A stretch of 64,000 nucleotides of DNA from Rhodosporidiobolus odoratus (lineage: Eukaryota > Basidiomycota > Microbotryomycetes > Sporidiobolales > Sporidiobolaceae): assembly GCA_034387635.1 (NCBI GenBank), contig JAOANU010000016.1:558001-622000 (forward strand), written 5' to 3'. Of this stretch, positions 46,130 through 57,900 are shown piece after piece. How positions within the stretch are numbered: position 1 is the first letter of the stretch; each line of letters starts with the position of its first letter. The notes under the pieces were generated by a model that was not told the DNA's origin, did no database searches, and saw only the letters and a program-made list of their open reading frames with translations. Made by a program: the position numbers and the translations under genes.

Positions 46130-47786
46130 ATGAAGCGCGTGCCTGTCTGGCTTGACTGCGATCCGTCAGTACCGCTTCTTCCCGTTTCTATCCCTCGTCG
46201 ACTCGCTGACCTTTTCCTCCTGCTGTTAGCGGACACGATGATGCGATTGCGATCCTCATGGCGCTCCACTTGCCCGAGATTGACCTACGAGGTATCTCGA
46301 CCGTGCACGGTAACGCACCGCTGAGCGCGACTACCGGTACGCACGGCTGCCTGCCTTCCGTTGCCCGTTTTCTCGCTAATCCTTTCCTTTCTTCTCTACA
46401 GTGAATGCGGCCCGCTGCTTGCTGTCCTTCGGCTCGCCCGAGCAGGCCAAGTCGGTACCGATTTACGCCGGTGCGGTGCAGCCCCTGATCCGTATCGCAA
46501 GGCATGACGACGGTGCGCTTTTATCCCTCTTCTTGACTAGCAGTAACTCCTTAGTTGCCCATTCACGTCCCAGCCCTGCTCTTCCTGTTCCGCCATGTTG
46601 ACCAGGGTCACTCCACAGAGATACATGGCTCAGACGGCCTCGGCGGGGTAGAAGGCTTGCTAGCGCATAACGACCCTGCTGTGGTCGCCAAAATGGAAGA
46701 AACAAAGGGAAAGAGCGCGGTTCTCGCCCTAGCTGAAGTGGCACGCTCATTGTCGGAAGGAGAGCAACTCACCATCGTCGCGACGGGCGCCTTTACTGTG
46801 GGCTTCCCTCTCCTTCCCCGTCTTTGCTGTCGCCAACCCAGCTAAGAAGTCTTCTTGCGCAGAACATCGCGCTTTTCGTGACTATGTTTCCTGAGTTGGT
46901 CAGGGAGAAAATCAAAGAGGTGGTCGTTATGGGTGGCGCTGAAGGCCGCGGCAATCGGTCGCCGACCGGTTCGTCGCGCTTTCTCATGATTGTCGGCAAG
47001 CTGGCACTCACCTGTCTCTTGTTGTTTCAGCCGAATTCAACGCCATGATTGACTGCCACGCCACCTCCATCGTCTTTGACGCCGAAGTCCCGGTAGTGAT
47101 GGCTGCAAGTCCTTTCCCGCTCCTTTTTCCTCACTATACTCTCTTCACTGTACCATGAGCCTAACTCGTCTATCTTCGCAGCCTCTCAACATCACCCACA
47201 CTGCCCTCTTCCGTACCGCAGACAACACTTCCCTCCTCCTTCCGCCCTCTGCTCTCCCGTCTCTTCCCGAGACCACCCCAGCCGCCTCTTACGGCCCACA
47301 AAATGCCCACACCCCCCTTCGTCATACACTCTCGACCCTTCTCCTATTTTTTGCCGCGACCTACGCCTCAGTTTTCGACTTCCACGACGGTCCGCCCGTT
47401 CATGACCCGCTTTGTATCGCTTACCTCGCCATGCCGGAACTGTTCAAGGGGAAGAGGTACAGGGTGGATGTCGAGCTTGAGGGAAAGTTCACGCAGGGAA
47501 CTACGAGCGTTGATTTATACAACTACAGGGATGCAGAGTTGGTAGATTGGAAAGCGGATCCGGACAGTAGGAGAGGTTGGGGAAAATTGGGCAAGAATGT
47601 TTATATTCTGGAGGAACTCGATGCGCGTCTCCCTCTCCTCTTCTGCCGCCTGCGGCCGTTTACTTCACATTGTCGAAGCTCAGGCTAACTGGGTCCTCAC
47701 GTCCCCTGCAGGTCCCGGCCTTCTGGGCACTCTTCCAGCAATGCGTGGATGAGGCAGACAAGGTGTCGCCGCTCAACAAGCAGTAG
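46130..47786 (+). CDS. Inosine-uridine preferring nucleoside hydrolase
   Basis: Start MKRVPVWLDCDP, the calcium-binding DxDPGxDD motif, split by an intron before GHDDAIAILMALHLP. Then ISTVHGNAPL, NAARCLLSFGSP, PIYAGAVQPLI, GHSTEIHGSDGLGG, ATGAFTNIALFVTMFPEL, KEVVVMGGAEGRGN, AEFNAMIDCHATSIVF and FHDGPPVHDPLCIAYLA (catalytic His region). The end is PAFWALFQQCVDEAD. The enzyme cleaves the N-glycosidic bond of nucleosides in salvage, like yeast Urh1. The family is confident; substrate preference is not readable. Confidence 0.92.
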
Positions 47787-47859
47787 CGGGGGGACAAGAT
47801 CGTAGGCAGTGTAAACACGTATCGAACTACACTTGGTCCATTCTGTCTATGAAGGCGAG

Positions 47860-47928
47860 GTACAGCTACAAACCAGCTGGAACAAACGCGTAACATGTAC
47901 AGCTACAAACCAGCTGGAACAAACGCGT
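47860..47928. repeat. Two direct copies of a 32-bp sequence
   Basis: Bases 47860-47891 and 47897-47928 are identical over 32 bp by eye (start GTACAGCTACAAACC, end AAACGCGT) with a 5-bp spacer. It lies between the convergent stops of the nucleoside hydrolase and formin genes, so probably in a 3' UTR. Confidence 0.9.
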
Positions 47929-47973
47929 CTACAACAGTGCAGGCGGACGACAACAGCACAGCGGAAGAGGTCT

Positions 47974-50900
47974 CTACGAGGAAAGGAAGATACGAGAAAG
48001 TGGCCTGTCCCGCTCGATGACGGAACGCTGGCGCCGCGAGATGTTTCCGCTGCGTAGATCGCGGATCGCAGAGTCGAATTGGCCTCTTCGGCCGAAAGAG
48101 TCGGGAGTCGAGGCGGCTGAGGCCGGTGACAAAGTACCCTGGAGTAAGGAGCGAGAAGGTCAGCTTCTGCAAGTCCAGATATAGTGCCAGGCTGATGCGA
48201 AGGAAAGAGCGACACACAAAGCCGGACTTGCGGGGTGGTGTGACGGTCGTCGGCGTGGTTGGAACGGCGATGGGCGCGAGGGAAGCCGCCTTGGCTGATT
48301 CAGCCGCTTTCTTCGCTGCTTCGGCTTCAGCCTTGGCGTCGGCAGCCTTGACGTCGGCTTCAGCTCGCTGCGTGTAGGCAATACCAGTCAATGATGACGC
48401 TGCAAGAGAGGAAGGAAGCAGGGACGTGCGAGCAGCATGGAAGAGAATTGAGCCACGAGGTCGAACAATTCCTCTGGTCTCGTTTGAGCAGCGTCTTCGC
48501 CGAAATAGAGCAGTAACGCCTTCAGCTCGTTGTCGAGAGACTCGCCGTGTCCCTTGAGAGCATCCATGGCGGGAGCTGCATGCCGGACAAATTGCTGAGG
48601 GATGAGCCCGAGTCAGCAGGAACGGGAGGAAGAAGAGGAACGGAAAGATCACACACCTCGATCACGGGAATGAACTGGTCATCCGCCGACCGGTTCTGCA
48701 CCTGCTGGAGCAGACTGATCTCTTCCTTCGCTTGTGTGACTCCGACGACGAGAGTCTGCACAGTCTGCTGAACAGTCGCGGCGGAGACTACGGAATTGAG
48801 AAGGTCAAGACGGGGTCAGCATTGCACTGGACACCGAGAGCAGGGATGACGGAGGACGTACTGCGGGTAGCTGCTTCTACATGCGGAGCTTCTTCAAGGA
48901 AATTGACTATGGACGGGTCGACTCGGCGTATGACACGGACGAGGTAATGTAGCAAAGTCGGTGTCGCGATGGAAGGATTGGCGGACCGGACATCCTTGAG
49001 CTGCGAGAAGCGGTATCAGTATTCGCTCGTTGCGAGAAAACCGGAAATGAGCACCTTGAGCAGCGAGTCGAGGGAAAAGCCGGCCGCATTGCCACGGAAA
49101 CTTGAGCCGTTCAGGGCATTTCCGATAGCGAGAACAGTCTGCAGTAGTTGGCGGAACTTGCTTGATGTCGTAAGCTCCGAGCATGCTTCGTGGAGGATGG
49201 TGAGGTCCGCTTTGAGCTCTTCCATAGACATGTCGAGCTGGCGGCGGTAAACCATGACCGCGAGTCGCTCGCTCAGGCGCGGTATTGCCGATATCTGTAC
49301 GCGGGGGCTCGATTAAACGCACGTCGAGGTGAAAGATGAACGGGACTGACCTGCGCAAAGTACTGATCTGCGGCAGCCAGCGAAGAAAGCTCTCCTTCAT
49401 AGGAGCGAATGGATTCGATCTGTTTGGGATGGAACAAGTCAGGGCGCGGTAGATGAGCCGAATGAATTCTCGGCGCTTACTTCGTCCGCCGTCGGTGCCT
49501 GTTTTTTGATGGAGTTCAGGCTATCAACGGAAAGTTTGGCATCGTCCATTTGCATGATGGCATCACGAATAGCGACATGTGGTAGCTTGAGCCTAGCGAG
49601 CATAATGGCTGCACAGAGTCCGGACGTCAGCCGGAGCATGGAAATGCGAGAGGGTACGACGAGGACCGACCAATGTTCTGCGCTCGTGTATGTCCGATCA
49701 GAGTCGTTACCTCCTTTTTCTTCTTGAGCTTCATGTCCGTCTGCGCCTCGCGGATCATCGGCGGTCCGACTGCAAACTCCTTCTCCAGATCAACGAGATC
49801 AACTGTAGTGTCTCCACCTTCCGACCATAACGAAGGAGCAAGGCGGTTTGCGGGAAGCTTCGTCCAGAAGAATGGCTGTGAAGCATGGAAGGTCAACCAC
49901 GACGCGACAAGGAAAAGGCCGGATCACGCACCTTCATCTTTTTTTGCGGCGTTTTGGGCTTGACCTTGGGGGCGCGGGGAAGAGCCGGCGGTGGAAGGGC
50001 GCCGATAGAGGGTTTCGGTGCGGGTGGTGCAGGAGGTGGAAACGGTGCTGAAGGAGGGTTAGGGGCAGGTGGAGGTGGAGGTGGGGGGGAAACGGGAATT
50101 TTGGACGAGTCTCCCAATTTGGGAGCGAGTACGACTCTGACTGGCGGAGGTGGAGGCGGAACCGGCACCGGAGGGACAGCTAGCGAGGTGAGACGAGCAG
50201 CCGCTGCGGAGATAGCGACAGGTGGTGGGGGAGGAGGCAAGGGAGGGGGAGGGGTCGATTTTAGCAGCGGCGACGCAACTTTGGCCGAAATCGCAGGGCC
50301 AGGACGAACAGGCGGAGGCGGAGGCGGCGGAGGCGGAGGCGGTGGAAGAGCGAGCGAAGCCGAAGCAGGAGATACACTGTTCACGGCAGACGGAGCTAGA
50401 GGCGGGGAAGACGCTTCGGAAGAGGGAGGCGGGAGGGGTGCACGTCGCGCAAAGACAGGCAAGCCGCGCTGGGCTTTCGCGAGCTCCTCCCTGGCTGCCT
50501 CCAACTCTTTCTTCAGCCCTTCGATCTCGCCATCTCGCTGCGAAAGGGCTTCGAGTGTTCGATTCGCCATTATCTCGGGGTCGAGAGACGTCTCGCTCGC
50601 CGCCGGCATGCGAGCGGGTTGACCCGGGCCCGAGACCGCTGTAGCGACAGTGCTCTGGAAGCGCGAGTAGACGGATTCGAGGGTGCGCTTGAGGAACTTT
50701 ATCTCCTTGTCCCGGCCTTCAACTTCCGTTTCGAGCTTGGCAATCTGCAAGAGGGCCACGCGTGAGCTTGAGATGTAGAAGCAGCGTCCTGCAGAATCGC
50801 ACCTTGACTTTGTTCTGCCCGATCTCGCTCAAGAGCGCCTCCCATCGCTTATTTTGGCTTGACCGCTCTTTCCTCGCATCTTCCTCATCTGGACTCGAGC

Positions 50901-53900
50901 GCGACGTACCGGCGAGCTTCGCCTGCAGCTCGAGCACTTCCTTCTCCTTCTGCACCAACCGCTGAATCACGCCGGCGAAGTTCTGCAGATCAAGGTGGGT
51001 CAGACTCGCTGTTTGCGAAGATCGACGAAGTAAAGACTCGCTTCTTGGTCGCCTTTCTTGAGCGAGGAGGCTCGAGGAGACTGCAAAGCCAGGAGATTGG
51101 CAAGTGGGCTTGTCAGGAATGAACTGGATATCGCGAAAGGACTGCAGAAACCGAGGACATACCCGATCTCCCGGTTCGAGGTTCCGATCCATGGGCAGCC
51201 CGCGCAGCGTATTTGTCTCCGCTATCTGCTCGTTGAGCTCTTTCCGCAGGGTCCCTCGCTCCTCGCTCAACTCGTCGACCTTGGCCCGCAAACCTTCCAG
51301 CTCGTTGAGGAAACTCGTTGGAACGCTAGCGCTGTCGGCGACGCGAGAAGAGCGAATGACGGACTGCTGACCGACGATATGCTGAACGGACGAGAGATAC
51401 TGTCGCATGAAGGTGCGCCATCCGTGATCGAAGTCTTCTAGGTGGACAGCGTGCTCGAGGAAGTTTTCGAGGACGACGAGGAGGCCGTTGCGGAGTTGAC
51501 TGTGAGAGAGCCCAATGATAAGCTGACATCAGACATGACTCAAAGAGACAGCGCGTACTCGTCGATGTCTGGCCGGTCAAAGACCTTGATGTAGCGTTTG
51601 ACGGTGTCGACCAGACGAGGATACAGGTCTTCGTGTTCTCGTGCCAAGCGGATGAGCTCTGAGAGGGGTAGAGCGGACGTGCTGTACTGCAGACGTCAGC
51701 TACGACCGGCAGTAGAGGAAGGGAAGGAAAACGTACTCGTCTCTGGCCCGACCCACTGTCCGCTCGTGCAGTTCCTCTGCGTCTTCTTGCCTTTCCTCGG
51801 CATATGCGGCGAGTTGTGTGACAAGACTTTCGGGCGGGTTAACATAGCGGAACCCCTGCTTAGGATAGCGTTAGCAAGAACCGAAAAAAGGGATAGAAAG
51901 GACTGACCGCCATGGCCTCGTGCAATCCCCTCCTGGCGAACTCATCACGCAGCATGATCCGTTCCTCCAGCTCGTTCGGCGTATTCGCCAGAGCATTCAT
52001 CAGCGCCATCGCCGCCGTTCTCCATTCCCACAGACCCGCTTCATCCGCTTCTCCCAACTCGTCCTCTTCCCGCCCGTCGACCGTCTCATCGTCGCGATGT
52101 TCCGAGAGCTTGACGCTGTTAACAAGGTACTCAAACCGGAACTTCTCGTTGAAGGCGACTCGGGCATCGGCGAAAGCTGCGAGGACAAGCTTGTGGCCTT
52201 CCTCGGAAGAGAGCACGCAGAGAGCGGCTAGGACGTCGGCGACGAGGGCGCGAAGCTTGTTCGACGGCGTGTAGAGACTGTATGTAATGTAAGTAACGAT
52301 ACTTGGGTGCGAAAGCGTTTGCGAAAAGCCAAACTGCAAAAACGAGAATGGTCAGGCAGTCATGCTCATCGATGGGAAGAAGGAAACGTACGTCGGTGTT
52401 CATCAGTGCCCTCAGACACTTCACGCACTCTGCCTGTACCGTCTTGTCTTCCTCGCTGGGGAGTTCTCCCTTGTTGATCTGTTTGAGCGCGATCCTGCCG
52501 AGCAGAGCCTCCAGTGCGTCAAGCCCATTCGCCGTTTCGAGGAAGTCTTGCGTCCATGACAGTTTGGCGGTGGAGAGACGGACACGGAGCGCGATGAGAT
52601 GTTTGGCGAGACTTCGAGCGGAGATCTTGCTGAGAAGGGCGGACGGAGAAAAGAGACTGTCAGTTTCGCTCCAGCAGCAGAGAAGGAAAGGCCACTCACG
52701 TAGAGCGTAGCTGGTCAACGTAGAACTGTGGCGAGTCCTTCGCCTGCTCACTGGGGGCTTGTCCTGTACCAGTAGCGTTCGAGGCGGAAGACCACCAGCT
52801 AGTCCACCCTGACGACGTTCCAGTCGCTTGCTGCTGAAGCTGCGGCGATGTTGGCCGTGACGGCTGGACTTCTTTGGCGGTATTCGCGGGTGGAGCGGGG
52901 CCGTCGTAGCTCGTAACTGGTCTAGTCAGCCCAGATGATAATTCAGCTTCGGGAGAGACGGCATTCCATCCGACGCTTGCCAGCGAGAAGCGCTTAACGT
53001 TCCCGAAGACGGATGACCGGGCCTCCTCTGCTGCAGAGAGTGGACCACTCTTGACGGGTCGAAGCGGCTCTGGTGTGCGGGCTAGTGTTTCGCGATGCTG
53101 CATGAGGAGGAAGCGCTTGCGGTCGTCCGCGAGTAGGCGCATACCTGCCCGTTGCGCTTCTTTCATGCCGAGGTCGTCCTGTAAGGATACTCAAAGTCCA
53201 AGTCAAGACACAAGGAAACGTCGCACAAAGCTAGGACGAGGAATGAACGGACCATGAGCTTTTCCAACGCAGACTCCAGATCCTCTTCTTCTAGTTCCTC
53301 GCCGCCCTCTTTCGGTTCCGCCAAGCTCCCTGGAGTCTGTAACACCGATCTTCTGTCCCCAGGTGTGAAGCTCGAGAAGCGCCTGCTCAGGTCCCCCGAC
53401 AAGGCGACCGGCTCGCTGACGATGCGGGCGCCGGTTCTCGCCGGAGGAGAGTCGGATGCGACAGGTGTCGGACATGCCGATAGCGACGACGGGCTCGCTT
53501 CCGGGGCGATCCAGTCAGTGAACAGGGCGGATAGTCGCGTTCTGCCGCCGCTGGGTGGAATACGAGAAGGCGAAGCGGGCGCTGATGGCGGAGCAGAAGA
53601 ATCCGCCTTCTCCCCCTTGAGTGTATCTCCTCCTTCATCATCTTCTTCTTCCTCTCCGTCGTCTCCTTCCGCCACCGCTTGTCGTATGCAGTTCTCACCG
53701 CTAAGACCGTCCTTTACCGTCGGATTCGGCGGGTCTTTCTCTCCCTCCATTCCCTTAACAGTCTCGACGCCCCACAACCCGCCGAACAGGCTACTTGGGC
53801 GCCAGCCCGCGCCTTCACGACTTGCTATGCGAGGCTTTGACTTTGCCTCAGCGGCGGCAGCATGACCCGGAATGGCGTAGGCCACCGTTCCGGCCTTCTT

Positions 53901-54733
53901 CAACCAGGAAGGCGAGACGGTAAAGGTGAATGCGAAGGGAGGGGCATCGGGCTGCAGCTTCCGCAGGTGAACGAGTAGGCGAGTTGGCGAAGGAATGCCT
54001 TGCGGAACTGTGGGCAAGTCAGGCTAGATCTTTCCACGAGCACTTGGAGAAAAAGCAGTCCGCGTACCGCCCTTGCCGTCCCGAACCTGCACAACGTACT
54101 CCACCCGAGCAGTCTTGTGACCTTGAACCACCACCTTCTTAACCCCGAGCTCATCCACGACTGCCTCGACTGCCTCTTTGGCGGTCATCTCCGCCGCAAG
54201 GAAAGTGGTCCATGTCCACCCTTCCGGAAAACCGGGTATGTGCTCGAAGGTGACAGTGGCAGCATGCGGTTGGTATACGAGGCGAAGCGAGGGCAAGTGA
54301 AGGTGTCCGGTTAGGGCGAATGCAGAGAATTGAGTGTTTGGTTCGCCGTCGGACGAGGAAGGAGGGTGAGAGGCGGCAGCCGAGAGCGCTTGGTCAATCG
54401 TCAGATCGTCCGGGAGAAGTCCTGCAGGAACCCTCGTCAGCCTGAACCATCTTTACGGGACGCTTGGGACGAGTGCGCACCTTCTCCCAGTTCCTCAAGT
54501 TCCTGCTCCGTCCTGTCCTGTCCTGCAGCGCTCTTGAGCACTCGCTGAACCCGCCAGAGATGCTCCTGCTGTGCTTCGACTGCCCGTCCCCTTCCGCATA
54601 CGATTCTAGTGATTTGAGGGCCATCCTCCAGGAGAAGTTGGCGGACGAGGTGGGGGAGGGGAAGTGAAGTATTGATGAATGTAGCATGAACCGAAGCAGA
54701 TGGACCAGGCAAGCACACTTGGGTCAGCTCCAT
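47974..54733 (-). CDS. Formin (GBD/FH3 - FH1 - FH2 - DAD)
   Basis: About 1,900 aa, encoded by many exons. Start ATG at 54733 (MELTQVCLPGPS). The N-terminal region has an acidic disordered stretch (about 53260-53860). The armadillo-like FH3 follows: FLETANGLDALEALLGRI, CVKCLRALMNTD, ALVADVLAALCVLSSEEG, WEWRTAAMALMNALANTP. Coiled coils follow (about 51400-50500: ELEGLRAKVDELSEERG). FH1 (about 50450-49990) has runs of up to 12 prolines. FH2 holds FFWTKLPANRLAPSLW, GHTRAQNIAIMLARLKLP, YFAQISAIPRLSERL, TILHEACSELTTSSKFRQLL and AIGNALNGSSFRG. The end has a DAD-like FDSAIRDLRSGNISRRQR. Formins nucleate and elongate unbranched actin filaments and are autoinhibited by DID-DAD contact. Exon edges in the N-terminal third are approximate. 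Confidence 0.9.
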
Positions 54734-54905
54734 AACGAGCCATAGCAGTGGCGCAAGGAGGTTCACGCCCGCAACACTTTCCCGCAGGCGGCCTGAGCGA
54801 GAAAAGGGGCTTTTTCCTTGTTCCTACTGGACCAATGACAACACGGCCATTCCTTCCTACCCCTATGTATACTGCACCTAGACGCCTCTTCCTGCTGCGC
54901 CTCCT

Positions 54906-57900
54906 CTAGTTGAAAGCGTCGTGCGCCGCACCCATCAGCGCCTCCGCCCCAAACTGCCGTTCGTACTGCTGCTCCGCCTCCCATTCTTCCTGCGCCACCT
55001 GCTGAACTGTCTTCCTCGTGCCAGCCCCGCCTCCCATAAAGCCGCTCCAGCGGTCTGAGAGCCACTCCGGTACTCGAGGCGGGATGAAGACGAGGAGGTA
55101 AGCGAGGAGGACGTTGCTCGCCGAGTAGGCTGCGAGAATGCCCAACGACCTCCATCGGTCGCTGTATGAGATGTTGAGCGAGTGTAGGAAGTCGTCGCCA
55201 CTGCTCATTGGGCAGAAGTTGCACGTGGACGTTGACGTGGGGTCGAGAAGGTACCCGGCGTGCGAAGCGAGGTACGTCGCGGCGTACGATGCGCAGCTTT
55301 GGCCAGGCGGGGTGGTGAACGAGACGACCTCAAAGTCGGCGCATGCGACCGGAACGTTATGGAGAAGCTCGCCGAGCATGGACCGGACGTAATGCTGGAA
55401 AGGCGAGATGTAGTAGAGCCAGCGCCAGTAGCGGGGCATCTGTGCGTACGGCATCAACGAGCCGTTGAATGCCTCCATCGCGACGAGGAAGAATGGCAGG
55501 AGATTGGCGATTGTGCCAAGCGAGGAAGATAGGGAGACGATCCAAAGCGCCCAGGTAGACTGCAATGGGGAAGGTAGGAGGGAAATACTGTCATCAGCTG
55601 CCTAAGCATTGTATTCAGTCAGAACGGGGCCGCACCTGGAAGAAGTAGAAGATCTGAATGAGGAGGAAGGAGAAGAAGATGGTCGATGCCTTGAAGGGAA
55701 AGCCAACTAAAAGCGTTAGGAACGATGAGTCAGTTCTTGCTCGGCGGGGTGACTGAAGAGCCCATGGACGCACTGAGGAAGTACCACAAGACAAAGTACG
55801 CCGCCCCACATACGAGCGAATAAGGCACCTCGCTCAGCAACAAACTCGTCACGAACGCCGTGCTCCCATAGATCCTACTCGGCCGTTCTCGAGCCTCCCA
55901 GAGAGCTCTCAAGGCATGCACCTTGAAGATAATGGCGTTCATCCATACGACCGGAACGAAGAGGAGGAGGAAGACGGAGAACATGCGATTGTTGAGGGAG
56001 ACGATGCTGTTTTCATGCCCGACGAGGAAGAAGGAGAGACCGACGACGAGGGGTACGATAATCGAGGTGAAGAGCTTCGTGTACGAAAAGGACGGGTCGC
56101 GGTAGTAGTGCTTCGATACTCGCTGAGTGAGGAGCAGGCATTGGCGGAACCTCGAGGCGGCTGGAGGGGGCGGAGGCGGGCGCTGCTTTTGACCAGCCGG
56201 AGAGGCCGCACGAGTGGGCGCTGAAGAAGGGCAGCCGAGTCGAGCGAGCTCCGCCTTGATCGCAGCGTATTCTGGCGAAGCCGTCCACTTTTCACTGAGC
56301 GAATTCAGGCCGCTGACCGTCGAAAGATCCTCGTCGGGAACGTCGACACCTGCCTTACTGGCATCGAGGAGGAAGTCGGCGGGGTTGACGTGCGTGGAAG
56401 AAGGATGCGGGTTGTCGTCGGTGGGAGACGGGAGGAAGAAGTCCACGGCGGCTTTGCGAGGGCCGAAGTACACCTGCTTGCCGCCTCGCTGTAGGATCAG
56501 GACGTCGTCAAAGATGGCGAAGGTCTCGGCGGACTGTAAGGCCAATCATGGGTCAGTCGAGGTAAGTCGGAGAAAGGCAGGAGGAAAAGACGCACAGGCT
56601 GGTGAATCGTGCAGATCACGGCCAACCCCGTCCTCGCCAGCCTCTGCAGCAGCTTAACCACCCTAAGAGCACTCTTCGTATCCAGTCCCGTAGTCGGCTC
56701 GTCACAGAACAGAATCTTCGGGCGACTGACGACCTCAACGGCGATAGTCACCCGCTTGCGCTGTTCGCTGGTGAGACCTGCACCGGGAACACCGATCAGG
56801 GCGTCTGCAAGGTGCGTCAGGTCGAGGAGAGCAAGAACGTGGTTGACGTAGGCCAGCTTTTCCGAGTCGGGGACGTGAGCGGGTTGGCGAAGGAGGGCCG
56901 AAAACTCGAGGGCTTCGCGGACCGAAGACCGGTCGTCTGCCAGCGCGGACGGGTCAGCTCGTGTGCTGGTTTGTGAGATCCAAAGGGCTCACCATGCAGG
57001 TCGAACTGCTCGACATAGCCTGTGGTGCGGTAAAACTCCGTGTCGGGTTCCACGCCGTCAACGCGGACCATTCCACGCACGACGCCAACATTGCGACCAG
57101 CGAGGGTATTTAGCACTGTGAGGACAGAAACAGTCAGTTCCGATGTAGGAAGAAACAGAACAGGATCATGTACGCACGAGTCGACTTTCCGGCGCCACTG
57201 GCTCCGAGCAACGCCGTAACGGTCCTGGGCTTGATGTACCCCGAGACTCGGTCGAGAAGTCGGCGAGTCTCTAGGGATGTGTCAACCCACAGAGACACGC
57301 TGTTCCACTGCACGGGCACATGCATTAGTGTTAGTCCGGCTCACCTGAGAAGGTCATAATGGGGAAAAGACGCACGCTCAGAACCGATCCTTCGACTTCT
57401 CCACGCTCAGCCTCGTCTTCGACGTTGCTCAAGTCACTGATCGACGCCCCCAAGGCGCTCTCCTCTTCCTCCCCATCGTCAAGGAACTCCTCCCCATCCG
57501 TCTCGGTGTCTCGGCCCTCTTCCTCCCTCTCCCTCGCCAGCAACTCCCTCTCCTCCTCACTCGTCTTCCTCTGCCCTCCCGATGCACTCCCATCGGTGTC
57601 CTCCATCGATTTCCTCTTTTTCTCAAACTTCCTCTGAACCGCCTTGGTCCTCTTCCACACTCGCTTCGCTCCTCCGGGTGCGAAATGGAGTAACTCTGTC
57701 GCGATAACGCCAATAACGAGGAAGACGATGGCTTGTAGAGCGAGAATGCCCAGGTTTCGCCAAATGCGGGAGTAATGGAAATCGTAGGAGAGGGCGAGGT
57801 AGGCATCGCCTGAGACGGTGAGGGATCCGGGGGTCGAGCCGGGAAGTGAGCAGGTTTGGTAAAGCGGGTCGGTATAGGTTGGGCCGGAGGGGACGATGTC

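Noticed and set aside
49885..50622. Long plus-strand Gly-rich open frame
   Set aside because: It is the antisense of the formin FH1 polyproline stretch; glycine codons are the reverse complement of proline codons.
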